Under the pieces are notes generated by a model that made no database searches, was not told where the DNA came from, and saw nothing but the letters and a program-made list of their open reading frames with translations. Of a stretch of 11,988 nucleotides of DNA, positions 5,186-11,988 are shown piece after piece (position 1 is the stretch's first letter; every line of letters starts with the position of its first letter). Location of the stretch: assembly GCA_964570005.1 (NCBI GenBank), contig CAZMWE010000036.1, forward strand, positions 1 through 11,988, given 5' to 3'. The position numbers and the translations under genes were made by a program. The DNA is from JAJZCD01 sp964570005. Its GTDB lineage: Bacteria; Patescibacteriota; Saccharimonadia; Saccharimonadales; UBA4665.

Positions 5186-6265
5186 CTATTTTTTTGCTGC
5201 CTGTCGCATTACGGCCTCGTAGGCGGACGCGGCGTGCTGCCAGGAGTAATGTTGCAGGGTAAAATGGCGGACCGCATCGGCGCTTATGCCGCGTGTCTTT
5301 AACTCGTCGGTTATGGCCTGCGTCCACGCGGTCGTGTCCTGAGGCTGAATCAAGCGGCCGTTTTTGTCGTCAATAATCGCATCCTGAATGCCTTCGAGCT
5401 TTGCGGCCAGCACCGTTCGGCCGCATGACGCCGCCTCGAGCGCTACCAGGCCGAAGCCTTCCATATCATCAGCTACCGGTACGTTGGGCATTACGAAAAT
5501 ATCCACAGTGTTATACAACGCATGTAACGCTTCGTCGGACACTCTGCCGAGCAGCTTGGCGCGATTTTCTAAGTGGTACTGCGCGATGGTGGTTTCGATG
5601 TTTTTCCGCTCCGGGCCGTCGCCAGATACAAGATACAGTGTATCCTCTGGCAGCTTGGGCAGTACGTTTTTGATGAACCAGCGTACGCCTTTACGTTCTA
5701 TCAGGCGGCCATTGGTGTGCAGGAGTTTGCGCGCCTGCAGCGTTTTAAGCGGGATGCCGGTTTCGCTGGCAATGATTGTCAGGTGTTCTTTGCGCGGTCG
5801 CGGGTCGTAAAAGGTGTCGTCCTGGCCGTTAAAAATCACCTCCGGGTGCGTGTCCGGCAGTTTCTGCCTGACTATCCGCGCTGTTTCGTTGCTGACGGCC
5901 ACGATCCGGTCCATGCGTTCCATGTACGGTATGACCAGGTGCCGGTAGAGGCTGCTCCGATAGGTCACTTCAAGCCCATGAATAGTCATGACCGTTGGAC
6001 GGTGCAGCACACCCTTGATGATCCAGCCAAGCGGTGCCATGAGGCCGTCCTGCAGATAGATCACATCCGGCCGGCGCGTCAGTCCGTACCATAACGCTCG
6101 GACTAACAGCCCGATGTAGACGATAGGTAGCAGCCTATTGCTGCCGCCCCATTTGACCAGCTGTACTTTGTTATGCGCGCTGAGGACCGTGTATAGCCGG
6201 TAGGCTGCAGTCTCCATACCACCGGTGCTGGGCGGATACTTGCGGGTGATGAATAATATTTGCAT
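5186..6265 (-). CDS. GT4-family glycosyltransferase
   Basis: This is a 359-residue GT-B retaining glycosyltransferase. The N-terminal Rossmann domain opens with ILFITRKYPPSTGGME (GGME at 15-18, the acceptor-side loop). IHGLEV lies at 95-100 and IVAVSNETA at 121-129. The C-terminal domain has GRLIERKGV at 186-194 (basic residues for the nucleotide diphosphate), VSGDGPER at 213-220 and the family E-x7-E pair E269/E277 in EGFGLVALEA. All key parts are present and the length is usual. It would add a sugar from a nucleotide-sugar to a lipid or glycan on the inner membrane face; donor and acceptor are not predictable. The ATG start has no clear Shine-Dalgarno site. It converges with the sulfotransferase gene (13 bases between stops) and diverges from the flippase-like gene across 36 bases, a cell-envelope glycan context. 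Confidence 0.9.
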   Translation of the reverse strand: MQILFITRKYPPSTGGMETAAYRLYTVLSAHNKVQLVKWGGSNRLLPIVYIGLLVRALWYGLTRRPDVIYLQDGLMAPLGWIIKGVLHRPTVMTIHGLEVTYRSSLYRHLVIPYMERMDRIVAVSNETARIVRQKLPDTHPEVIFNGQDDTFYDPRPRKEHLTIIASETGIPLKTLQARKLLHTNGRLIERKGVRWFIKNVLPKLPEDTLYLVSGDGPERKNIETTIAQYHLENRAKLLGRVSDEALHALYNTVDIFVMPNVPVADDMEGFGLVALEAASCGRTVLAAKLEGIQDAIIDDKNGRLIQPQDTTAWTQAITDELKTRGISADAVRHFTLQHYSWQHAASAYEAVMRQAAKK

Positions 6266-6288
6266 TCTGAAGTGGCCCCTAGTCCGTG

Positions 6289-6294
6289 TAAAAT
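6289..6294 (+). promoter_or_regulatory. Possible -10 box giving a leaderless transcript
   Basis: TAAAAT lies 7 bases before the ATG at 6302, so transcription from it would begin at or next to the start codon. No Shine-Dalgarno site is present, which fits a leaderless mRNA. The -35 region is poor. Confidence 0.3.
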
Positions 6295-6301
6295 GTAAGC
6301 T

Positions 6302-7318
6302 ATGCCTAACAAATTGCGTAAGCTGGTCGGTCGCCTGATCGCCCCAGCGTTCTACGTATTGCTCATAGTCTTTCTGGTCGCATATCTACGCCATGTGGAC
6401 TTTTCCAAATTGACGCACCTGCAGGTGAACGGCTGGTATTTGCTCCTGGCGACAATTTTAGCACTACTGTCGCGCTATATCGGTATGTTTGCCTGGATCG
6501 TCATTTTGCGTACTCTGGGCGCAACCAATCTGCGCCTACATCGGCAGCTGATGTACGTTTATGCCAAGGCGTGGATGGGCCGCTATATTCCTGGTACCGC
6601 GCCGTGGATACTCGGCAAGATCTATTTTGCTAGCAAACATGGCATCTCCAAACAGAAACTAGCGGTTAGTTCCCTGCTGGAAGGTGGTATTCAGGTTGTG
6701 ACGCTACTCGTGTTCTCGCTGGCACTCCTCATATTTGACAAGCGACTTGACGTACTGGGCGGCGGCTTTAAGGTGTTAATGCTTGTTGTGGCGGTTGGCG
6801 GCATTCTTGTGCTGCTACCGCCAGTGTTTAACCGTCTATTCTCATTTGCTTACCGGTTGGTGCGCCGGAAGTCCATGGAAGCGGGCCATCTGGCAACGGG
6901 TCGGACAATAACGTACGGTGCTGGCCTCTACTTGCTGAGTGCGCTCGCTAATGGGTTATCTCTGTTTTTTATAGCCAAGGCAATTGATCCGGCGCTCGGT
7001 TACAACAACATGGTCTTTGCGACCGGAGCCGCCAGCTTAGCTGGCGCAGCCAGCATGCTGGCCGTGTTTGCCCCCAGTGGTCTCGGAGTACGCGAAGGTA
7101 TTCAGTTGGTGTTATTCGCACTTATTATGCCCAAAGAGCTTGCCGTGGCGGTGACGGTAATTACGCGGCTGTGGGATCTGGGTACTGATGTCTTATTCTG
7201 GGGTTTATCCCGGGCGATGGTTGGCGAGACACTTGTCCCTGGCGCCACGGATGTGGAAGTGCAAAATCCGGGGAATAGTGCGATGGCGGGAGTATCCCGC
7301 CATGCGGAACGTCCGTGA
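6302..7318 (+). CDS. Flippase-like membrane protein (LPG synthase transmembrane region/UPF0104 family)
   Basis: The 338-residue protein has about seven or eight membrane helices (roughly 14-30, 44-67, 122-145, 157-175, 203-226, 236-256, 264-280, 281-300). Family signatures are the stretch GRYIPGTAPWILGKIYFA at 93-110, followed by the LLEGGIQ helix start at 125-131, and SGLGVREG at 259-266 between late helices. The family covers the N-terminal half of lysylphosphatidylglycerol synthases and archaeal AglD-like proteins, and is tied to moving lipids or lipid-linked sugars across the membrane. The soluble aminoacyl-transfer domain of MprF is absent. The polar tail after about residue 310 is not conserved-looking. 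It is transcribed divergently from the glycosyltransferase gene. Inference: it handles the lipid-linked product made by that enzyme and possibly sulfated by the nearby sulfotransferase. It ends 46 bases from the convergent PAPS-synthetase gene. Confidence 0.85.
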   Translation: MPNKLRKLVGRLIAPAFYVLLIVFLVAYLRHVDFSKLTHLQVNGWYLLLATILALLSRYIGMFAWIVILRTLGATNLRLHRQLMYVYAKAWMGRYIPGTAPWILGKIYFASKHGISKQKLAVSSLLEGGIQVVTLLVFSLALLIFDKRLDVLGGGFKVLMLVVAVGGILVLLPPVFNRLFSFAYRLVRRKSMEAGHLATGRTITYGAGLYLLSALANGLSLFFIAKAIDPALGYNNMVFATGAASLAGAASMLAVFAPSGLGVREGIQLVLFALIMPKELAVAVTVITRLWDLGTDVLFWGLSRAMVGETLVPGATDVEVQNPGNSAMAGVSRHAERP

Positions 7319-7364
7319 GTTCTTTAGGCAGTTTGCTAAGATTTATACTCCAGGCGCGTTGTAC

Positions 7365-9095
7365 TTAAGCTTCTGCTTCCAGATAACCTTCTTTTTCCAG
7401 ATGGAGCAGCACTTGGTTGGCAAGCTCGTCCACCGAGTAGACAGTGGTGTCAAGCGTCACGTCAGCGTCCTCCGGGTTTTCATAGAGGTCGGAAATACCG
7501 GTAAATTCTTTGATTTTGCCGGCTCGGGCGGCCACGTATAGCCCTTTGCGATCACGTGTTTCGCACACCTCAAGCGGTGTGGCGACGTGTACTAATATGA
7601 AGCCGCCACCGTTTTCGGTAACCATGCGGCGGACATCTTTGCGGGTCGCGTCGTACGGTGCGATCGGGGCGCAGAGGGCGATGCCGCCATGTTTGGAGAT
7701 TTCGGCTGCCACGAATCCGATGCGGCGGATATTGAGGTCGCGGTGCTCTTTGGAAAAGCCCAGCTCTGATGATAAGTGCTTGCGCACAATGTCACCGTCG
7801 AGCAAGGTCACCGAGCGGCCGCCCAGTTCAAGCAGCTTAACCATCAGTGCGTTGGCGACAGTTGACTTCCCTGCTCCGCTGAGGCCCGTAAAGAACACAG
7901 TAACGCCTTGTTTGTAGCGCGGGCGGTAGGTGCGGCGCAGTTCTTCGGCAACTTCCGGGTAGGTGAACCACTCCGGTAGCTCGCGGCCTTCGTTTAAGCG
8001 GACTCGCAGCTGGGTTCCTGAAATATCCAACGTTTCCATATCCTCGGAAATCTCGCTTTTATCCATATATTTGTCGAGGTTTTTGACGTAGGTTAAGAAC
8101 CCGGCCTCCATGATTGTGATGCCGATTTCTTCGGCGTACTGCCGGGCGAGCGCCATCGCGGCAAACGGGTCATAGAAATCCTCGCCTGCGGAGGTTTTGC
8201 CCGGACCGGCGTGGTCGCGGCCGACGATAAAGTGCGTGGCGCCGTAGTTTTTGCGGATGATGGCGTGCCAGGTCGCCTCACGCGGGCCACCCATGCGCAT
8301 GGCCAGCGGCAGCAATGAGATCATAGCCGTGGATTTGGGAAACCGCTGGATGACGTGCTGGTACACGCGGACACGCGTGTAGTGATCGACGTCGCCTGGT
8401 TTGGTCATGCCGACGCTGGGGTGGATCAGGACTGCGGCTTCGGCCTGTTTGGCAGCGCGAAGCACGGCCTCGACGTGGTTGCGGTGCATGGGGTTGCGGG
8501 TTTGGAACGTCACGACCTTTGACCAACCCATTTTTTCGAACTGTTCGCGTAGCTCCTTTGGTGTAAAGCGTAGCTCATTGAAATCATAATGAGTTGGTAA
8601 CTCCAAGCCGGTCAGTCGCCCGCCGACGTAATAATTACCCGCTTGGCGGTGCAGATAGCGGACGGACGGGTGTGCTTCGTCATCGGCACCGAAAACCTGC
8701 TCGGCCTCTTTGCTTTTATCCGGTTTCCAGATGTCGCCGACTTCCAATAGCGCTAGTATGACGCCCTCTTGGTCGCGCAGTGCGACTTGCTCCCCCTTTT
8801 TCAGGCTACCAGCAAATGTTTCGTCAATGTCCAGGGTGATCGGCATCGGCCAAAACGTACCGTCGCTCAGACGCATAGCACGGCAAACGCCCTCGTAATC
8901 CGGTTGGTTCATAAAACCGGTGAGTGGCGAAAAGCCGCCGCTTAGCAGCAGCTCGGTGTCACAGACTTGCCGTTGGGTCAGGTCCCAGCTTTTGAGATTG
9001 GCGGCCTGTTTTTTGAGCTTTGCCGCTTCTTGTTTACCGACTGTCAGGTCAACGAGTTTACCGCCGTACGGCGTATTCAAATGGCTCACTGACAT
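7365..9095 (-). CDS. sat-cysC: Bifunctional sulfate adenylyltransferase/adenylylsulfate kinase (PAPS synthetase)
   Basis: Counting from the ATG at 9095, the protein has 576 residues. The N-terminal ATP sulfurylase makes APS from sulfate and ATP; its N-terminus TPYGGKLVDL, the loop QTRNPMHRNH (198-207) and GRDHAG (292-297) are all present. The C-terminal APS kinase phosphorylates APS to PAPS; it has the P-loop GLSGAGKS (404-411), DGD at 433-435 and APIAPYDATR (476-485). Both halves look catalytically complete. No reductase gene is nearby, so PAPS probably feeds sulfotransfer (the 4237-5172 enzyme) instead of assimilation. An upstream GTG at 9134 would add 13 residues, but the family N-terminus fits the ATG. 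The AGGAG touching the ATG is too close for an ideal ribosome site. It is the last gene of the minus-strand run, 79 bases after rlmH, with no strong terminator between. Confidence 0.95.
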   Translation of the reverse strand: MSVSHLNTPYGGKLVDLTVGKQEAAKLKKQAANLKSWDLTQRQVCDTELLLSGGFSPLTGFMNQPDYEGVCRAMRLSDGTFWPMPITLDIDETFAGSLKKGEQVALRDQEGVILALLEVGDIWKPDKSKEAEQVFGADDEAHPSVRYLHRQAGNYYVGGRLTGLELPTHYDFNELRFTPKELREQFEKMGWSKVVTFQTRNPMHRNHVEAVLRAAKQAEAAVLIHPSVGMTKPGDVDHYTRVRVYQHVIQRFPKSTAMISLLPLAMRMGGPREATWHAIIRKNYGATHFIVGRDHAGPGKTSAGEDFYDPFAAMALARQYAEEIGITIMEAGFLTYVKNLDKYMDKSEISEDMETLDISGTQLRVRLNEGRELPEWFTYPEVAEELRRTYRPRYKQGVTVFFTGLSGAGKSTVANALMVKLLELGGRSVTLLDGDIVRKHLSSELGFSKEHRDLNIRRIGFVAAEISKHGGIALCAPIAPYDATRKDVRRMVTENGGGFILVHVATPLEVCETRDRKGLYVAARAGKIKEFTGISDLYENPEDADVTLDTTVYSVDELANQVLLHLEKEGYLEAEA

Positions 9096-9174
9096 CTCCT
9101 GATTACCGGGACAGTGTACTATGCTGAGCTGCACATTGGCTATATGGCTGGCTCTGAGCCTCAGCGCGTACGAC

Positions 9175-9606
9175 TTATCGGTGATAGGGTAATCCGGCGT
9201 TGATAGTCCCGGCCCGGAACAGTGCTTCCAGTGTCACGACCATGGCGAGATCGTGTGGGAGTGTGAGTCTACTAAGGCTCCAGCGGTAGTCAACGGTTTG
9301 GCGGATTGTCTGCGGCAGCCCGTCGGGACCCCCGATAAGGAGGCTAACTTCTCTGGCCTCGAGTTCGCGCTTGCTTAAGAAATCGGTCAGTTCGTGGCTG
9401 CTCAGTATAGTGCCGGTGATTTCCAGGGCAACCACGTAGCTGTCAGCGGTAGTCTCGCGGATTTTAGCGGCGTCATCTGCGTATTTGTCGGCCAAGTGTG
9501 TGACCCGGACGGTGTACAGGCGCTGCAGGCGACTGAGGTACTCATCCCAGCCGGCTACGGTGTAAGCCAGCTTGGGTTTGCCGATGGTCACGATGTGCAG
9601 CTTCAT
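9175..9606 (-). CDS. rlmH: 23S rRNA (pseudouridine-1915 N3)-methyltransferase RlmH
   Basis: The 143-residue SPOUT-class methyltransferase uses SAM to methylate pseudouridine 1915 in helix 69 of 23S rRNA on assembled 70S ribosomes. Family marks are the start MKLHIVTIGK, LEITG at 61-65, the SAM-knot glycine loop IGGPDG at 91-96, SLSRLTLPH at 110-118 and the C-terminal PYHR, whose Tyr-His are part of the active site. The length is slightly below the usual 155-160. Its ATG overlaps the stop of the upstream methyltransferase gene by four bases (ATGA), so translation is probably coupled. It is a housekeeping gene found here in an accessory-looking run. Confidence 0.95.
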   Translation of the reverse strand: MKLHIVTIGKPKLAYTVAGWDEYLSRLQRLYTVRVTHLADKYADDAAKIRETTADSYVVALEITGTILSSHELTDFLSKRELEAREVSLLIGGPDGLPQTIRQTVDYRWSLSRLTLPHDLAMVVTLEALFRAGTINAGLPYHR

Positions 9607-10208
9607 GTCCGTATTATTCCTAGGTTGTAGCGGGTAATGATCTGGTCGGGCCGGAAGAATGTATGGGCTGCTCTTGCGCTGCCGGGCAAGGCCTCGCGGG
9701 CGTAATCGTCGATAATGATCGCGCTACCCGGCAGCATACGGGGTACGACCAGCCGGAGCGAGTCATGGATACTTTCATAAAAATCTCCGTCTAGGAAGGC
9801 AAAAGCAATCCGCGACGGCACGTCGCCTGGTGTCAGGTCGCTGAACCAGCCTTTGTGTATAATTGGCGGCCGCAAGCCGGCTTTTTGGAGCTCACGTACA
9901 AACTGTTTTTTACTGACGGCCAATTCGCCGGCTTTGAACTGTTCCCCCGCCAGGCTTTCATCCTGTCCGGTTTTGGCCGGCAGGCCTTCAAACGAGTCGT
10001 AGACGTGGAACTCCCGGCTATCGCTATGGGCGTCAAGCAGGCGTCGGATAAACAGGCTGGTGGTGCCGATGTAGCAGCCGAACTCCACAACTTCTCCCTC
10101 CAGCTTTGGTAGGAGTTTTTCGAGCTCGCCTAAAATGACTGTCAGCTGCTCCTTACTGACCTGGTTGGAAATGAGCGGGTATTTGGCGAGTAAGTCTTGC
10201 GCGTTCAC
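9603..10208 (-). CDS. TylF/MycF-like SAM-dependent O-methyltransferase
   Basis: The 201-residue class I methyltransferase resembles the macrocin-O-methyltransferase (TylF) family. SAM-binding motif I is VEFGCYIGTTS at 41-51. DSFEGLP at 71-77 is the family's signature loop. LDGDFYES at 139-146 and IIIDDY at 164-169 supply the Asp residues that bind a divalent metal in TylF/MycF. Known members methylate sugar hydroxyls, and many relatives sit in polysaccharide clusters, so a sugar acceptor is plausible here but unproven. The start is GTG, 10 bases after the umuC stop, without a Shine-Dalgarno site. A TGCTATAAT box nearby could make it leaderless. Its stop overlaps the rlmH start. Confidence 0.85.
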   Translation of the reverse strand: MNAQDLLAKYPLISNQVSKEQLTVILGELEKLLPKLEGEVVEFGCYIGTTSLFIRRLLDAHSDSREFHVYDSFEGLPAKTGQDESLAGEQFKAGELAVSKKQFVRELQKAGLRPPIIHKGWFSDLTPGDVPSRIAFAFLDGDFYESIHDSLRLVVPRMLPGSAIIIDDYAREALPGSARAAHTFFRPDQIITRYNLGIIRT

Positions 10209-10217
10209 AGTTTATAT

Positions 10218-10226
10218 ATTATAGCA
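10218..10226 (-). promoter_or_regulatory. Extended -10 promoter, probably leaderless for the methyltransferase
   Basis: On the minus strand TGCTATAAT is a perfect extended -10 element. It ends 9 bases before the GTG at 10208, so transcripts would start at about the start codon. It overlaps the last codons and stop of umuC. No -35 match is seen, as is allowed for extended -10 promoters. A chance match in an AT-rich gene end is possible. Confidence 0.4.
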
Positions 10227-11499
10227 TCTTTACCTCCGGTAATTCGCTCCAGGCTGAGGTATACCGCGGACTCATAAGGCGTCGCTTGGGTTGCCAGGCC
10301 TGACTTAGAGTTTCAGCGGCAAACTGCACGGTGCCTTTGCCATGCTTCCGGTTGATGGCATCCACAGCCTGCATTTTTTGGCGGGAACGTTCGTTGGCGG
10401 CCAGATCAACGGTTCCCAGCAGGTCGGTTTGCAGCCCGTCTTCGAGCACGAAATCGTGCAGGAGTACATCGGCTCTGTGGTAACTGTGCCGTGCACTGAA
10501 GCTGGCAGCCAGCAGATGTGTCAGCTGGCTGGTGATGGCGCCAGTGTCGGCAGTCGGTGTATGAAAGCGTACGGTGCGGCTCATGTGCTGGTAACCTGGC
10601 CGGTGGCGGTTGGTGCTGAGCGTTACGGTTGCCTGGCGAGCCAGCTGGCGTTCGCTGCGTAAGGCCAAGGCCGCTCGGGCGCTCAAACTGGCAACGGCTG
10701 ACTCTATCACGTAGAACTCATGTGTATCTTCGCCGAACTGGCGACCGCGCATAATCATCTGCTGCGGTTTGTGCGCATGCTGGAACGCCAGGCAGACAGT
10801 GCCGTTCAGCTCCGTAACCATCTGGCGGCCGTGGATGCCCATGAGCTGCTGGGCACGGTGGACGTTCATCTGCCGCAGGTCGAGTGCTGTATGGATGCCT
10901 TCGGCACGAAGTTTGGGCGCCAGCCGCCAGCCGATTCCCCAGATATCCTGGACGGGTAGTCCGGCCAGATAACGGTCCGTATCTATCCCCTGTCTGGTCA
11001 GGTCGAGCGAGCCGTCGAGCTCCGGTAGTTTTTTAGCACGGTCATTGGCGGCTTTGGCAAGCGTCTTGCTGGGGGCGATGCCGACGCTGACCGGTACACC
11101 GACGTTTTTAAGAATGCTAGCCCGCACTTCCCGGCCCCAGGCTTGGTAGTCGGCCAGCTTAAGCTCGCTGAGGTCTAAAAATGATTCATCCACGCTGTAG
11201 ACTTCGATGTGCGGCGTGACGCTAGCGAGCAAATTGGTAATACGTTCGGATATATCGCCGTAAAGTTCAAAATTGGCGCTGAACGCTACTACGCCTTCGC
11301 GCCGGAACAATTCGCGGAACTTAAAATGCGGCGCGCCCATGGGAATGCCGAGATCCTTTGCTTCCTGGGAGCGGGAGACGGCGCAGCCGTCATTGCTACT
11401 GAGGACGACCACTGGTCGGTCGTTGAGCTCCGGCCGGAACAGGCGTTCGCAGCTGACGAAGAAGTTGTTGCAGTCTATGAGCGCGTACGCAGTTTGCAT
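10219..11499 (-). CDS. umuC: Y-family translesion DNA polymerase, UmuC type
   Basis: This 426-residue protein is close in length to E. coli UmuC and inserts bases opposite DNA lesions. The catalytic metal residues are visible: D9 in ALIDCNNF and D104/E105 in YSVDESFLDL. SNDGCAVSRSQEAK at 35-48 is the finger segment of the UmuC group, and VSVGIAPSKTLAKAAND at 137-153 is also typical. The helix-hairpin part includes DIWGIGWRLAPKL at 185-197. QTDLL at 357-361 sits where a sliding-clamp-binding peptide is expected. The C-terminal SPRYTSAWSELPEVKM is the UmuC ending. No umuD-like gene is present within the window. It starts 9 bases after the 134-residue gene, indicating co-transcription. No LexA box was recognised upstream of that gene. 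Confidence 0.95.
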   Translation of the reverse strand: MQTAYALIDCNNFFVSCERLFRPELNDRPVVVLSSNDGCAVSRSQEAKDLGIPMGAPHFKFRELFRREGVVAFSANFELYGDISERITNLLASVTPHIEVYSVDESFLDLSELKLADYQAWGREVRASILKNVGVPVSVGIAPSKTLAKAANDRAKKLPELDGSLDLTRQGIDTDRYLAGLPVQDIWGIGWRLAPKLRAEGIHTALDLRQMNVHRAQQLMGIHGRQMVTELNGTVCLAFQHAHKPQQMIMRGRQFGEDTHEFYVIESAVASLSARAALALRSERQLARQATVTLSTNRHRPGYQHMSRTVRFHTPTADTGAITSQLTHLLAASFSARHSYHRADVLLHDFVLEDGLQTDLLGTVDLAANERSRQKMQAVDAINRKHGKGTVQFAAETLSQAWQPKRRLMSPRYTSAWSELPEVKML

Positions 11500-11508
11500 G
11501 GCCGACTA

Positions 11509-11913
11509 CTATTTTTCAGCTGGCCGCTGCCATTGAACAATGTTGGGAGCGAAATCTAACTGATAGGGCGGGATGCCGAGGGTTAGTCCGTAATCGGTGG
11601 CGGCTTGGTACTGTCCTGCTTTTCGCCGGTCAATCTTAAATACTTTGTCCGAAAAAATAATGTAGTGGGTAGTGCTGTTTTTGAAATCGATATACCATGC
11701 CTGATGCGACGTTTCGATCTCGTGGCTGAGTTGCTCGGCCAGGGCTTCCGCTTGCGCCGGCGGGACACTGACGGTATGGAGGGTCCATTGCTTGAGCCAC
11801 GGCGTCCGGTGTACCGCCGTCACTGGTTCGACTCTAGCGCTGGTAATGTGCAGCAACTTGAGAATAGCGGGGTTGCGCAAACTCTCTTCGATGATTTCAC
11901 CTTCGTAGTTCAT
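11509..11913 (-). CDS. Conserved-looking small protein of unknown function upstream of umuC
   Basis: This is a 134-residue soluble protein. It opens MNYEGEIIEESLRN, has TPWLKQWTLHTVSVP at 37-51 and AWYIDFKNSTTHYIIFSDKVFKIDRR at 72-97 (listed here in parts: AWYIDFKN, HYIIFSDK, VFKIDRR), which suggests a small alpha/beta fold. No catalytic motif, signal peptide or membrane helix is seen. The ATG is preceded at seven bases by an AGAGG ribosome site, a good signal for this window. Its stop is 9 bases before umuC, so it leads the minus-strand run. I believe similar proteins occur in Saccharibacteria and relatives, but this is from memory. A role with the polymerase is possible by position only. 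Confidence 0.75.
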   Translation of the reverse strand: MNYEGEIIEESLRNPAILKLLHITSARVEPVTAVHRTPWLKQWTLHTVSVPPAQAEALAEQLSHEIETSHQAWYIDFKNSTTHYIIFSDKVFKIDRRKAGQYQAATDYGLTLGIPPYQLDFAPNIVQWQRPAEK

Positions 11914-11988
11914 GCGCTTCCTCTCTACTTTTACTATGGTTGAACGGATGGATGATAGCGGTGATAGTACCCCAGATGTTCTGGCGGG

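Noticed and set aside
5170..5200. Seven T residues between the convergent genes as an intrinsic terminator
   Set aside because: The hairpin before it pairs only about four bases, and the T-run encodes the Lys-Lys end of the glycosyltransferase on the other strand.
7762..7785. CTGATGA inside the APS-kinase coding region as a second hammerhead
   Set aside because: No stem II with a following GAA box and no flanking helices. It is ordinary coding sequence.
9135..9174. CTGAG/CTCAG and GGCT/AGCC repeats after rlmH as a terminator
   Set aside because: Loops are only one to three bases, the stems are mutually exclusive, and there is no T-tract.
1..11988. CRISPR arrays or insertion sequences
   Set aside because: No regularly spaced repeats and no transposase-like protein were found by reading both strands.

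Overview
The window reads as a bacterial chromosome segment with standard-code genes and moderately high GC in its right two thirds. The mix of gene neighbours, short spacers, few clear Shine-Dalgarno sites and several apparently leaderless starts is compatible with a Patescibacteria/CPR genome, perhaps Saccharibacteria. That placement is an inference from gene content and style, at moderate confidence; no rRNA or other strong marker gene is present.

Left part (1-4190) looks accessory. A minus-strand pair encodes a 77-residue acidic peptide and an asparagine-synthetase-like amide ligase, behind a near-consensus promoter. This layout is reminiscent of a RiPP precursor with its macrolactam or amide-forming enzyme, but no lasso B protease or RRE gene is visible. 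To its right is a plus-strand reading frame broken by two UGA codons (2299-3063) that looks like a decayed Rossmann-fold gene. Next comes a hairpin-rich spacer, a near-consensus promoter, and a 158-residue membrane protein built from a duplicated half.

The most striking element is at 3960-4012, between the membrane-protein gene and the sulfotransferase gene. It is a complete type III hammerhead ribozyme fold: three perfect stems, the CUGAUGA core box and the GAA box. It carries one notable deviation, a U15.1-A16.1 pair in place of A-U. It is preceded by a nested hairpin (3894-3953) and followed by three more hairpins (4050-4108), so the whole spacer may act as a structured, self-cleaving RNA.

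Middle part (4237-9095) fits sulfated-glycan or glycolipid work. It has a PAPS-dependent sulfotransferase, a GT4 glycosyltransferase, a flippase-like (LPG synthase N-terminal/UPF0104 type) membrane protein, and a bifunctional ATP sulfurylase-APS kinase that would make the PAPS donor. Right part (9175-11913) is a compact minus-strand run: a conserved 134-residue protein of unknown role, a UmuC-type Y-family polymerase, a TylF-like methyltransferase, and RlmH. It leads into the PAPS synthetase, so these genes may be co-transcribed.
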